Below, piece by piece: positions 16,771-26,138 of a stretch of 64,000 nucleotides of DNA. Numbering within the stretch: position 1 is the first letter of the stretch; the number at the start of each line of letters is the position of its first letter. The notes below the pieces were generated by a model. It ran no database searches and was not told the origin of the DNA. It was given only the letters and a program-made list of their open reading frames with translations. The DNA lies in the NCBI RefSeq assembly GCF_050873365.1, contig NZ_JBNMIQ010000003.1, positions 62,001-126,000 of the forward strand, in the 5' to 3' direction. The stretch comes from Brotaphodocola sp050873365. GTDB taxonomy: Bacteria; Bacillota; Clostridia; Lachnospirales; Lachnospiraceae. A program made the position numbers and the translations under genes.

Positions 16771-18609
16771 TTATTTTAATACAACATACTTCGCGATCAA
16801 CGCAATAAGTTTCTCCGACTCAAGCGGTTTTGCGACATGCTCGTTCATTCCTGCATCGATCGATTTTTGCTCATCCTCGCTGAACGCATTTGCCGTCATC
16901 GCAAAGATCGGGATCGTCTTTGCATCCGCTCGATCCATTGCACGAATCGCCTTCGTCGCGGAGAGACCATCCATAACCGGCATCATGATATCCATCAGAA
17001 TCAGATCAAACTCTCCGACGGCAAAGGAGGCAAACTTCTCGACCGCAATCTTTCCATTCTCCGCCTTTGTGACGACTGCCCCCGCGTCCTCAAGGAGGAA
17101 CTGTGCAATCTCCATGTTCAGATCATTGTCCTCGACAAGGAGCACAGATATTCCCGTGATGTCAGCCTGAACCTCTTTCTCCTTTTCCGGCTCCTTATGA
17201 GAACTATGATCGATCTCAAACGGAAGAAAGACGGTAAACGTTGTTCCCTCCCCGACCTTGCTCTCCACATGGATACTTCCATTCATCTCCTCGACGATCG
17301 CCTTCACAATCGACATGCCAAGACCGATTCCCTTGAACTTCGTGCGCGGTCCGCTCTCCCCCTGAATAAACGGCGAAAAGAGCTTCGTATCGATGAATTC
17401 CTGTGTCATTCCAATTCCGGTATCCCGAACGGTGATCTTGAGTGTGAGGACATCGTCAGTCCGGCTGTACTCCTCGAGATTCGTGTACAGAAGTCCGCCC
17501 GGCTTGTTGTACTTGATTGCGTTCGTGTAGAGGTTTAGCATGATCTGCTTATAGTGAAGCGGACTGCCGATCAACCAGATATCGCTTCCATCCATATGCT
17601 CGCTGATCGTCTGAACCCCTGCTTCCTTTGCCTGTCCCTCGACAACTGTAACCGTATCTTCCCCTACCTGCCTTAAGTTAAACGGAACATGCTCGAGGAC
17701 AATCTGTCCCGACTCAAGTCTGCTCAGATCCAGGATATCGTTGATCAGCTGAAGCAGGTGGCCGGACGATGCCCGGATTTTCTTTAAACACTCCTGTATC
17801 TTTTGGGGATTGTCCGGATTTTTCTCAATAATCTCAATCATTCCCATGATTCCATTGATCGGAGTTCGGATATCATGGCTCATATTTGCAAGAAACGTTG
17901 TCTTCGCGGAGTTTGCACGCTCCGCCTCTTTAAGCGCCTTCTGAAGTTCTTCTTGCTTCTTTGTGATCTCCTTATTCGCCTCACGGATCTGCATCGTCAT
18001 CCGAATCATGTACATAACCACTAACAAGAGCGCTGTGATGACTCCCGATGCAACCACTGCAATCACAGCCAGATGTTCCTCGACAAAATCACGAAACGTC
18101 ACATCCTGCTTCACATATGAATTCTGGGATAAAACAGCACCCGAAAGTCCATTTCCTGCGGTGGTGATCCCCTTGTTAAAAATATTGGCAAGCTCCGGAT
18201 TTCCCTTTGTGGTGCCAATGCAGATCTCGATCTGACCCGGAATCTCTGCGACCTGAAGCTGATCGGCAACCCGGTACCGCTTGACCAGATTGATCTGGGA
18301 AGCCGCCACGACCATTCCGCTCGCTGTGCCATTTTTCACTGCGTTCAAGCAGTTCTCAACCCCATTATAAACCACCACCTCGGAATCCGGAACCATGATC
18401 TTAATCACATCCGGGCGAAGAAAACCCGGATCGGAGACTGCGATAACATGAGTCGGAGATTCCTCATTCTTCTTTTTTCCATAGAAAAGCACTGGAGTTG
18501 TGCTCAAAATCACATTGGTCTGAATCAGATTATTCTGTTCGGCAAGCCAGTAGTCGCTGTACAGCGGTCCGATCGCGTCAAGGTTCCCCGCCACCAGCGC
18601 ATCCATCAT
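16771..18609 (-). CDS. Hybrid histidine kinase, C-terminal fragment after frameshift
   Basis: 612 residues comprising the end of an SBP_bac_3-like sensor lobe (MMDALVAGNLDAIGPLYSD), one membrane helix (AVVASGVITALLLVVMYMI), a coiled linker, the HisKA box FLANMSHDIRTPINGIMG, an HATPase domain (NLYTNAIKYN, DTGIGMTQEFI) and a C-terminal receiver domain (LLVEDNDLN, LILMDIMMPVMDG). No output domain follows. The first residues continue the sensor domain that breaks off in the gene at 18606-19589, so this is one kinase split by a frameshift near 18653-18662. The fragment could still be translated, because its ATG overlaps the upstream TGA. Confidence 0.85.
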   Translation of the reverse strand: MMDALVAGNLDAIGPLYSDYWLAEQNNLIQTNVILSTTPVLFYGKKKNEESPTHVIAVSDPGFLRPDVIKIMVPDSEVVVYNGVENCLNAVKNGTASGMVVAASQINLVKRYRVADQLQVAEIPGQIEICIGTTKGNPELANIFNKGITTAGNGLSGAVLSQNSYVKQDVTFRDFVEEHLAVIAVVASGVITALLLVVMYMIRMTMQIREANKEITKKQEELQKALKEAERANSAKTTFLANMSHDIRTPINGIMGMIEIIEKNPDNPQKIQECLKKIRASSGHLLQLINDILDLSRLESGQIVLEHVPFNLRQVGEDTVTVVEGQAKEAGVQTISEHMDGSDIWLIGSPLHYKQIMLNLYTNAIKYNKPGGLLYTNLEEYSRTDDVLTLKITVRDTGIGMTQEFIDTKLFSPFIQGESGPRTKFKGIGLGMSIVKAIVEEMNGSIHVESKVGEGTTFTVFLPFEIDHSSHKEPEKEKEVQADITGISVLLVEDNDLNMEIAQFLLEDAGAVVTKAENGKIAVEKFASFAVGEFDLILMDIMMPVMDGLSATKAIRAMDRADAKTIPIFAMTANAFSEDEQKSIDAGMNEHVAKPLESEKLIALIAKYVVLK

Positions 18610-19589
18610 CTCCGTATTGACCGAATAGGAGGTCGTCTCAACCGTCGTTCCATCGACTCGACAAGCGCCTGAAGCACGCCGACAAGATTTCCCTCCGAAT
18701 CACAGGCAGAGTAAGGCAGGTTGTCATCGAGGTAACCGAGACGGATCGTGTTGTTGTGCTTTGCAAGCCACGCCTTCTCCCTCTCACTGATAAACGTATC
18801 CGAAATCATGCTGACCTGATAACGACTCTCAAGTGTCGCATTGTAGTTCGGATCTCCGCTCTGAATCTGGTAGAGTGCTTCATTGAGTTCACTGAGCAGA
18901 TCGGGACGGGACTTTGACACCGCAAAATAATAATCATCAAAACCGATGTCAATGATTGCCCCATAGTGATAGTCCCCGCTTGAGAGCTTCGGAGTTGCAA
19001 TCACATCAAGATTTCCGCCATCAAGATCCGCCATCAGTGCTTCATACCCGTCATACATCTGAATCTTCGCATCGATGTTGTTGTTTGCAAGCCATTCTCT
19101 CAGCAATGTTTCCTGATAACTTCCCTGCGTCACTCCGATGCGCGTCCCCTGAAGCCGTCTGACATTTCCGCTCAAAAGATCCGTCCGGTCTTTCGTCGTA
19201 TAAAGAAAATAGACATCTTTTCCCTGTGGATATGTGGAAAAGAAAAACAGTTTCGATCTCTCCTCCGTGTAGGAGACATCTCCAAAGAGATCGATTTCCC
19301 CCTCCACAAGCATGTCATAAAGCTCTTTGAAACTTCCATATACATACTGATACTTCCAACCCGTAAAATAGGAGATCTTTTGCAGATACTCATACCCGCT
19401 TCCCGTCTTGTACTCTCCCTCTCCGCCTTCCTCATACGTCGCCACATTGACGTAGCCGACTCTGACAACCTTTTTCGCCGTATTTCCCTGTGCAAACGCA
19501 GAAAAAGAGAGGGACAGCGCAAATACCATCAACAGAATTCCTGCCACTGTCCATCTCCCAACTTGCATTCTCCGACTGTTTCTTCCCAC
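18606..19589 (-). CDS. Hybrid histidine kinase, N-terminal sensor fragment before frameshift
   Basis: An exported tandem solute-binding (SBP_bac_3-like) sensor. A signal or membrane segment (VAGILLMVFALSLSFSAFA) precedes the first binding domain (VRVGYVNVATYEEGG to DDYYFAVSKS) and the start of a second (IRLGYLDDNLPYSACDSEGNL), which is cut short. The frame then reads a non-homologous tail, RRLRRPPIRSIRR, and stops. The GTG at 19589 is preferred because GGGGGAG lies 6 nt before it; the frame is open to 19736 without a good site. Removing one copy of a 5-bp tandem repeat restores the frame into 16771-18609. Confidence 0.8.
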   Translation of the reverse strand: MGRNSRRMQVGRWTVAGILLMVFALSLSFSAFAQGNTAKKVVRVGYVNVATYEEGGEGEYKTGSGYEYLQKISYFTGWKYQYVYGSFKELYDMLVEGEIDLFGDVSYTEERSKLFFFSTYPQGKDVYFLYTTKDRTDLLSGNVRRLQGTRIGVTQGSYQETLLREWLANNNIDAKIQMYDGYEALMADLDGGNLDVIATPKLSSGDYHYGAIIDIGFDDYYFAVSKSRPDLLSELNEALYQIQSGDPNYNATLESRYQVSMISDTFISEREKAWLAKHNNTIRLGYLDDNLPYSACDSEGNLVGVLQALVESMERRLRRPPIRSIRR

Positions 19590-19763
19590 AATAATCTCCC
19601 CCGATTGCCAACGCTTCCGCTGACCCCAGACCATTTGCCAAAACTTATAGAAAATTTTTCTGTCAAAACAAGAAAGCGCTCTGTCCTTGCTCCTTGCACA
19701 GAGCAAACGACAGAAACACTTTCTCAAAACAGACACGTAGTTCGATTATATTACAATGTAAGA

Positions 19764-21953
19764 TTAAAAGCAATCGCGAATCGCCTGAATCAGCTCTTCC
19801 ATCTGAAGCGGTTTTGCAAGATGGGCATTCATCCCCGCCTCAAGGCAAGCCCTTGCATCCTCCTCAAATGCATTCGCCGTCATCGCAAGAATCGGGATCG
19901 TCTTTGCATCCGCACGGTCAAGCCCGCGGATTTTTCTCGTCGCCGAGATTCCGTCAAGCACCGGCATCATGACATCCATGAGAATCACATCAAATGTTCC
20001 CGGTGCACAGTCTGCAAACAGATCGACCGCCTCCTTGCCATTCTTCACAAGAGCGACAACCGCACCCTCATCGCGAAGAAGAATCTCAACAATCTCCGCA
20101 TTCAGCTCATTGTCCTCGGCAACCAGAATTCTCATTCCCGACAGATCTTTAAGGTTGCTGTCCGAATTCTTCGTTTCTGTGACCTTCGGAGTCGGGGCAA
20201 TCGAAAACGGAAGTGTGATCGTGAACGTCGATCCCACATTCTCAACGCTCTGGATCTCAATCGTTCCGTTCATCCGGTCTATGATCTTCTTCACAATCGA
20301 CATTCCAAGTCCCGTTCCATTGTAGACACTTCTCGCATCAGATCGCTCCTGCGTGAACGGGTCATAGATATGTTTTAAGAACTCCTCGCTCATTCCGACT
20401 CCGGTGTCAGAGATCTTCCAACGGTAGGTGACGATTCCATTTTCCTCACCGAGACATTCCATCTCGGTGTAAATCTTTCCACCCTTCCGGTTGTACTTGA
20501 TACAGTTTCCATAAATATTTAAAAAGATCTGTCTCAAATGCAGGGGACTGCTGTACACATACGGATACGGAATCATCGTCTTCGGTCTCTGGTATTCCCA
20601 TGAGATGCCAGATTCCGTCGCCTGCTCCTTTGCAATCGTCACGGTGTCGACAGTCAGATCGAGAAGGCTGACAACCTCCTTCGTGAAATGAATCTCATCG
20701 TCCTCGAGTTTGCTCATCTGAAGCACATCATTGATCAGGGAGAGCAGATGATTGGCGGAGACCATCATCTTTTGATGATTCGAACGGATCATCTCCATAT
20801 CATCCGCATGCGCCTCATCGATTTTTAAGAGACCGATGATTCCATTTAACGGGGTTCGGATGTCATGACTCATGCGCGAGAGGAAATTCGTCTTTGCAAG
20901 GCTCGCCCGCTCCGCCTGGATCACCGCCTCACGGAGTTCCTGGTTCTTGCTCTCAAGCGTTCTCATGTACTCCTGCTGTAATTCCATCTGCTCTCTCTGA
21001 TGGTTCTGATCCATTCTCCATCTCACGAAATTGATCACGCCAACTAACGCCAGATAAATAATCAGCGCATACATCACATCCTGAGGTACCGTTGCAAAGA
21101 CATTGTCTGCCGGCACGCAGGCATAGATAAAGTAATCCCGCCCTCTCCCCATGAGTCCAAACTGATGCGTGATTCCGGAATTCACCCGAATCAGCTTCTC
21201 CTCCATTCCGCTTTCCCGGATTTTCTGGAGAATCTTGATCTTCTCCGGATTCTTTCCGATCAGAGCTTCATCGTTTGAAGCGATGATCTCCTCCCCCTTG
21301 CTCACGACAACCGTCCCGTTGTGCTCAAGATTATATCCCGAGAGGAGAGAACGAATCGAGTGATTGAAAATCCGCGTATATTCTGCCGGGGTGTGATAGT
21401 AGACAAGCGCAATTCCCGCCGTATCCCTGCGCCCCGCAACTGCGACATCCACATAGGAATCATCCTCACAGACGACTCTCACCGTATAGATCTTCTCCCG
21501 AAAACCGATCGTATCCATAATGGAATCTTTATCCAGAAGACTCAAAAGATAATCCGACTTTATCTCATCCGTCTTATAGGCTTCTTCGATCTGTCCGCTC
21601 TCATCAAGAATCAAAATCCCGGAGAGGTAACTCTCCTTCATCCAATCTGCAAGGATCTCCTGATCCGGCTGAAATGTCCCATCTGACTCCTTCTCAAACT
21701 GAAGCTGGTGATTCACCCATTCCACGCTCTCGACCATTCGCATCAGACTCTTTGACTCCGACGCGATATCCAATTTGAGGTTGTTGTTGCACTGCTCTTT
21801 CACATATCTCACCATATCGCAGAGACGGATCTGCGTCTGGGAAAGATCAGAGTGGACTGCCGTCGCCCACACGATGACCAGCACCAGAATTCCAAGAATT
21901 ACCTCCACAAACAGAATTCGTCTCTTGCTCGCGCTGTCTGTCTCTTTACTCAT
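19764..21953 (-). CDS. Hybrid histidine kinase with receiver domain
   Basis: About 729 residues. TM1 (LFVEVILGILVLVIVWATAV) is followed by an extracellular Cache-like sensor of about 270 residues, TM2 (VMYALIIYLALVGVINFV), a coiled linker, the HisKA box FLSRMSHDIRTPLNGIIG, an HATPase domain (DTGVGMSEEFLKHIY) and a receiver domain (ILVAEDNELN, ILMDVMMPVLDG). There is no output domain. The ATG at 21953 overlaps the end of the solute-binding lipoprotein gene by 8 nt with TGGGGG upstream, so the two are translationally coupled. The receiver resembles that of the neighbouring split kinase, suggesting duplication. Confidence 0.9.
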   Translation of the reverse strand: MSKETDSASKRRILFVEVILGILVLVIVWATAVHSDLSQTQIRLCDMVRYVKEQCNNNLKLDIASESKSLMRMVESVEWVNHQLQFEKESDGTFQPDQEILADWMKESYLSGILILDESGQIEEAYKTDEIKSDYLLSLLDKDSIMDTIGFREKIYTVRVVCEDDSYVDVAVAGRRDTAGIALVYYHTPAEYTRIFNHSIRSLLSGYNLEHNGTVVVSKGEEIIASNDEALIGKNPEKIKILQKIRESGMEEKLIRVNSGITHQFGLMGRGRDYFIYACVPADNVFATVPQDVMYALIIYLALVGVINFVRWRMDQNHQREQMELQQEYMRTLESKNQELREAVIQAERASLAKTNFLSRMSHDIRTPLNGIIGLLKIDEAHADDMEMIRSNHQKMMVSANHLLSLINDVLQMSKLEDDEIHFTKEVVSLLDLTVDTVTIAKEQATESGISWEYQRPKTMIPYPYVYSSPLHLRQIFLNIYGNCIKYNRKGGKIYTEMECLGEENGIVTYRWKISDTGVGMSEEFLKHIYDPFTQERSDARSVYNGTGLGMSIVKKIIDRMNGTIEIQSVENVGSTFTITLPFSIAPTPKVTETKNSDSNLKDLSGMRILVAEDNELNAEIVEILLRDEGAVVALVKNGKEAVDLFADCAPGTFDVILMDVMMPVLDGISATRKIRGLDRADAKTIPILAMTANAFEEDARACLEAGMNAHLAKPLQMEELIQAIRDCF

Positions 21954-22779
21954 TTTCATCCCCCAAGTAACTGTCTGCATTCTGCAAATATTTGCCTGCA
22001 ATCTCCCTTATCGTCCCATCCTGACGCATCTGTTCAAGTGTCTCAGAAAGTTTCTGATCAAGTCCTCTTGTATCATCGCGGTCAAAAGCAACGCCCAAAT
22101 GGACCTCCTGCAACGGCTCTGCCAAAACCCGGTATTTCATATCGAAATCCGACATGAACTGATCAATCGAGGTATCATGCGCCGAGATCGCATCGACATA
22201 TCCCTTGCTCAAAAAGATAAATAAGAGATCCCGGTTCTGCACAGAGATCACCTTTCTGAGCTTTGGCACCTCGTCATTTTGCTCAATATCCCGGAAAATC
22301 TCCTCCGGCTTCGTCGTCGACTGCACAGCGACAATCTTTCCTTCCAGATCATCGATCGTATAGATCGGGCTGTCCGGCGTGACGGCGACAACCTGACGAC
22401 TCTTCATGTAGGGACCCGCCCAGCGGTAATCCTCCTCTCGCCCATCCATCGAGAAACTGCTCCAGACACAATCGATCTCCCCGGATTTAAGAAGTTTCTT
22501 CTTCTCCTCCCAGTTGATAAATGTAAATTCTGTCTGATATCCCATGCGGTCAAATGCCTCTCTCGCAAGCTCGACATCGATTCCGACAATATTTCCATCT
22601 AAATCCATATAATTAAACGGGGTGTAGTCGTCACAGCCGACGACAATCCTCGGTCTGTCATCTTCCTTTTTCGTTGAAGAATCCGATTCCGTGCGATCGG
22701 CACAGCCTGCAACCATCATCGCACAGCCCAAAATCACTGCCACAGCAGTCAGAATCTTCCCTTTCTCTCTTTGCATCAT
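21946..22779 (-). CDS. Solute-binding lipoprotein (SBP_bac_3), kinase partner
   Basis: A 277-residue lipoprotein with signal segment and lipobox MVAGC, then an amino-acid-type binding fold (IVVGCDDYTPFNYMDLDGN, GIDVELAREAFDRMGYQ, IYTIDDLEGKIVAVQS). No ABC permease or ATPase is nearby; instead the gene overlaps a hybrid histidine kinase by 8 nt. I infer that it senses a ligand for that kinase rather than serving transport, though supplying an unlinked transporter cannot be excluded. Confidence 0.85.
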   Translation of the reverse strand: MMQREKGKILTAVAVILGCAMMVAGCADRTESDSSTKKEDDRPRIVVGCDDYTPFNYMDLDGNIVGIDVELAREAFDRMGYQTEFTFINWEEKKKLLKSGEIDCVWSSFSMDGREEDYRWAGPYMKSRQVVAVTPDSPIYTIDDLEGKIVAVQSTTKPEEIFRDIEQNDEVPKLRKVISVQNRDLLFIFLSKGYVDAISAHDTSIDQFMSDFDMKYRVLAEPLQEVHLGVAFDRDDTRGLDQKLSETLEQMRQDGTIREIAGKYLQNADSYLGDENE

Positions 22780-22854
22780 CTTGCAGTACTCTCATTCTTC
22801 TCATTTTCTAATTCTAAATATCCCACAACTGTTTCACAACGATGTTACGAACGA

Positions 22855-22893
22855 TGTTACGGTTCATGTGTTGCGCAAACAGCAACGGAAATA
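22855..22893 (+). repeat. Dispersed short repeat, family C
   Basis: Contains GTTACGGTTCATGTG and GCAAACAGCAACGG, nearly matching 33188-33222 and, inverted, 16732-16764. GTTGC and GCAAC can pair. It lies between the SBP/kinase promoter region and the gpmI terminator. Confidence 0.7.
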
Positions 22894-22953
22894 CAGTCTT
22901 TTTTATCATAGCATGAGAAGATCTTTTTTAGCAAGATTTGGTTACTTTTCCAT

Positions 22954-23020
22954 AAAAAAAGATCCCAGAAAATTTGAGATCTCTGATTCTCAGCGAATTC
23001 TCAAACTCTCGGGATCTTTT
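22954..23020 (-). terminator. Terminator of gpmI
   Basis: Long interrupted stem: GATCCC with GGGATC and TTTGAGA with TCTCAAA, with an A-run on one flank (AAAAAAA at 22954-22960, read as U on the minus strand) and TTTT on the other. It is 85 bp downstream of the gpmI stop and could act in both directions. Confidence 0.8.
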
Positions 23021-23105
23021 CGTTCCTTTTCTTCAGCGAACTTTGAACTCCTCTCATCCGATTGTTCTGTCAGATGATTGTCGGATCGTTGCTATCTCAC
23101 TCTGC

Positions 23106-24647
23106 TTATTTTACAAGCAGGCTCTTTCCGGTCATTTCCTTCGGCTGTTCCTTGCCCATCAGCTCGATCAGAGTCGGAGCGATATCTGCAAGGCATCCGC
23201 CCTCACGCAGTTTGTAGGACGGGTCTGCGTTTACGAGGATGAACGGAACCGGATTCGTGGTGTGAGCGGTCCACGGCTCGCCGGTCTTGTAGTCGATCAG
23301 CTGTTCTGCATTTCCGTGGTCTGCACAGATGAACATCACGCCGTTTACTTCCTTGATTGCCTCGACAGCACGACCTACGCACTCATCAACGGTCTCGATT
23401 GCCTTGATTGCAGCGGACTCTACGCCGGTATGACCAACCATATCCGGGTTTGCAAAGTTGATGACGATTGCGTCGTACTCGCCGGACTTGATGCACTCTA
23501 CGAGCTTGTCGCAAACTGCCGGAGCACTCATCTGCGGTTTCAGATCGTAGGTCGGAACCTCCTTCGGGGACGGGATCAGGTAACGGTCCTCACCCTCGTT
23601 CGGCTCCTCAACTCCACCGTTGAAGAAGAAGGTAACATGAGCGTACTTCTCGGTCTCAGCGATACGAGCCTGCTTTAAGCCGTTCTTTGCGAGGAACTCG
23701 CCGTAGGTGTTCGTGATCGACTCTTTTACAAATGCTACGAGCTTGTTCTCGATCGTCTCATCGTAGTCGGTGAAGCATACGAATGTCGTCTTTAAGCGCG
23801 CACCGCGGTCAAAGCCGTCAAATGCATCGTCACAGAAGACGCGGGTCATCTCTCTTGCACGGTCCGGGCGGAAGTTGAAGAAGATCACGGAATCGCCGTC
23901 CTTCACGGTAGCAACCGGAGCACCGTTCTTCACAACTGCGGTCGGGATCACGAACTCATCGGTCTTTCCATCATCGTAGGATGCCTGGATTGCACCGATT
24001 GCGCTCTCTGCGTAGTTGCCCTCACCCTTGGTGATCACATTGTATGCCTTCTCAACACGATCCCAGTTCTTATCACGATCCATTGCATAGTAACGACCGG
24101 ATACGGAAGCAACCTCGCCGACGCCGATCTCTGCCATCTTCTGCTCAAGCTCTGCAACGAACTCCTTACCGGAGGACGGCGGAGTGTCACGTCCATCGAG
24201 GAAGCAGTGTACATAAACTTTCTTTAAGCCGTTTCTCTTTGCAAGCTCAAGCAGTCCGTAGATATGGGTGATGTGGCTGTGCACACCGCCGGTCGATACC
24301 AGACCGAACATATGAAGAGCGGAATCATTCTTCTTGCAGTTCTCAACTGCCTCCAAGAATGCCTTGTTCTCAAAGAAATCTCCGTCCTGAATGGACTTGG
24401 TGATGCGGGTCAGCTCCTGATATACGATACGTCCGGCACCCATATTCATATGACCAACCTCAGAGTTACCCATCTGACCGTCCGGAAGGCCTACTGCCAG
24501 TCCGCTCGCCTCACCCTTTACAAACGGGCACTGGCTCATCAGCTGATCCATCACCGGAGTCTTTGCCTCACATACGGCATTTGCCTCACAGTTCGGATTC
24601 AAACCATATCCATCCAGAATCATCAATACAACTGGTCTCTTATCCAT
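23106..24647 (-). CDS. gpmI: 2,3-bisphosphoglycerate-independent phosphoglycerate mutase
   Basis: Glycolytic Mn-dependent enzyme interconverting 3- and 2-phosphoglycerate. The 513 residues match the family length. The N-terminal metal site LMILDGYG, the catalytic serine motif QMGNSEVGHMNMGAG at about residue 60, the substrate loop FLDGRDTPP and the C-terminal metal ligands in CADHGNAEQ are all present. It is monocistronic with its own terminator. Confidence 0.97.
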   Translation of the reverse strand: MDKRPVVLMILDGYGLNPNCEANAVCEAKTPVMDQLMSQCPFVKGEASGLAVGLPDGQMGNSEVGHMNMGAGRIVYQELTRITKSIQDGDFFENKAFLEAVENCKKNDSALHMFGLVSTGGVHSHITHIYGLLELAKRNGLKKVYVHCFLDGRDTPPSSGKEFVAELEQKMAEIGVGEVASVSGRYYAMDRDKNWDRVEKAYNVITKGEGNYAESAIGAIQASYDDGKTDEFVIPTAVVKNGAPVATVKDGDSVIFFNFRPDRAREMTRVFCDDAFDGFDRGARLKTTFVCFTDYDETIENKLVAFVKESITNTYGEFLAKNGLKQARIAETEKYAHVTFFFNGGVEEPNEGEDRYLIPSPKEVPTYDLKPQMSAPAVCDKLVECIKSGEYDAIVINFANPDMVGHTGVESAAIKAIETVDECVGRAVEAIKEVNGVMFICADHGNAEQLIDYKTGEPWTAHTTNPVPFILVNADPSYKLREGGCLADIAPTLIELMGKEQPKEMTGKSLLVK

Positions 24648-24835
24648 GATTGTAATCTCCTTTTTCTTTAACGACCGCCTGTCCGGTCCACTGCCAATCT
24701 CTATCCGTCAAAGTCGCGACATTCATGTCCACTCATATCGTTTAATCTTTGACGATTCAGAATCATTGTACTTCATCATGAACAATTTTTCAAGTGTAGG
24801 ATTTGCTCGAATCGGTAATAAATATTCAATATGTT

Positions 24836-26125
24836 TTACTGCATCATTCCTTTTACCGCCCAGTCGTAGGTGTTCAATGCCTGAAACAGACTTAAGAATG
24901 CGCTCTCAAGTGCATTCTTTTTCTGTGTGTAAGTGATCTGTTCCTGAAGATACTCCGCCTTGCTCAGCATCCCAAGGCTGTACTTGCTCTGCGCATTCTT
25001 CCATGTGATCTCGGCACTCTGTGCTCCGGTCTGTGCGCTCACAAGTGCCTGTCTGCTCTGCAAAACCTGATTGTAGAGATCCTGCATCCCGGTCTTCACC
25101 TGCTCGACCTGCGCCTGCTCCTTGCTCGACTTCGCATTCATGCCTGCGGTATCAGAGTTGGAAGAATTACTGCGGATGCTGATCAGTTCGGTGTTATTTC
25201 CGATTGCGGTCTGGGTATCCGCACTCAGATCAATCGCATCCACGCGCGAGACATCGGCGGACGGAATCTCTGCAATCTGAATGCTCCCATCTGTCGCAAG
25301 ACCGAGCATCAGACAGAGATTCTGATAAATTTCGTCCGCACTGTTCTTTGCCGACTCCGCCGACTGCTGTGCCGAGAGAAGACTCTCATACGCAGTGTCG
25401 ACATCAGTCTGGGAGGCAAGTCCTGCGCCAAGCATCGTGCAGGTATTCTCATACTGCGTCTGGTAGAGTGATTGCATCTGACCGGCAAGCTCCTCCTGCT
25501 GTTTTACCGACTGATACGAAATCATCAGGTTCTGCGCCGCATTCGTCAGCGTGCGCTCGAGTGAGAGCTGGGAGGCAGACGAGCTCTTCCGGTTCATTCG
25601 CTGAAGCATGCGGTTGTACTGGGAGATCGAGGCACGGTAGATCGCAAGGTTTGCCGAATACTCCGCATAGTCATCCATATCGCCGGAATCCTTTGCGTCC
25701 TCCTTCTTGCGCTTATCCTCCGCAATCAGCTCCGTCAGCTCTTCCTTCATCTGCGTGTACTGCTCTCGCGTCGAGTCGGTCGCATCCGAAGCCTGCTTTG
25801 CCGAGGTATTTCCGCGGTGGATCAGACTTCCAAGCTCGTCATACTCCACGAGGTTGTCATTTAACCGCTCCTCAGAAATCACATTTCCATCTGCCATCTC
25901 GGTCTGCGCGGTATCCTCCTCCCAGGTCACCTCGGGACTGACGACAGGGCTCGTCGCCTCCTCCCCTGAGTTTTCCGAACCCGCAGAAGTTCCAGATGAG
26001 GATTCTTCGGCGACATCGCTGTCCGCAAATGCCTGCATCCGCCCGACTCCGCTAATATTTGCGCTCATCGTCATCGCACTCAGGGCAAAAGCCAGAGCAA
26101 GCAGGCGGGATCTTGATTTTCTCAT
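24836..26125 (-). CDS. TolC-like efflux protein 2 of RND operon
   Basis: About 429 residues: signal peptide (RLLALAFALSAMTMSANISG), an acidic serine-rich linker (about 30-65), then two long alpha-helical coiled repeats of TolC type, with SLERTLTNAAQNLMISYQSV in the first and SKYSLGMLSKAEYLQEQITY in the second. The ATG at 26125 is favoured by GAGGGAG upstream. It is the last gene of the operon adaptor-RND-TolC-TolC and 14 bp after its paralogue. In a monoderm the role of a TolC-like protein is unclear; a spanning conduit through the thick wall is one inference. Confidence 0.82.
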   Translation of the reverse strand: MRKSRSRLLALAFALSAMTMSANISGVGRMQAFADSDVAEESSSGTSAGSENSGEEATSPVVSPEVTWEEDTAQTEMADGNVISEERLNDNLVEYDELGSLIHRGNTSAKQASDATDSTREQYTQMKEELTELIAEDKRKKEDAKDSGDMDDYAEYSANLAIYRASISQYNRMLQRMNRKSSSASQLSLERTLTNAAQNLMISYQSVKQQEELAGQMQSLYQTQYENTCTMLGAGLASQTDVDTAYESLLSAQQSAESAKNSADEIYQNLCLMLGLATDGSIQIAEIPSADVSRVDAIDLSADTQTAIGNNTELISIRSNSSNSDTAGMNAKSSKEQAQVEQVKTGMQDLYNQVLQSRQALVSAQTGAQSAEITWKNAQSKYSLGMLSKAEYLQEQITYTQKKNALESAFLSLFQALNTYDWAVKGMMQ

Positions 26126-26138
26126 CTCAACTCCCTCC

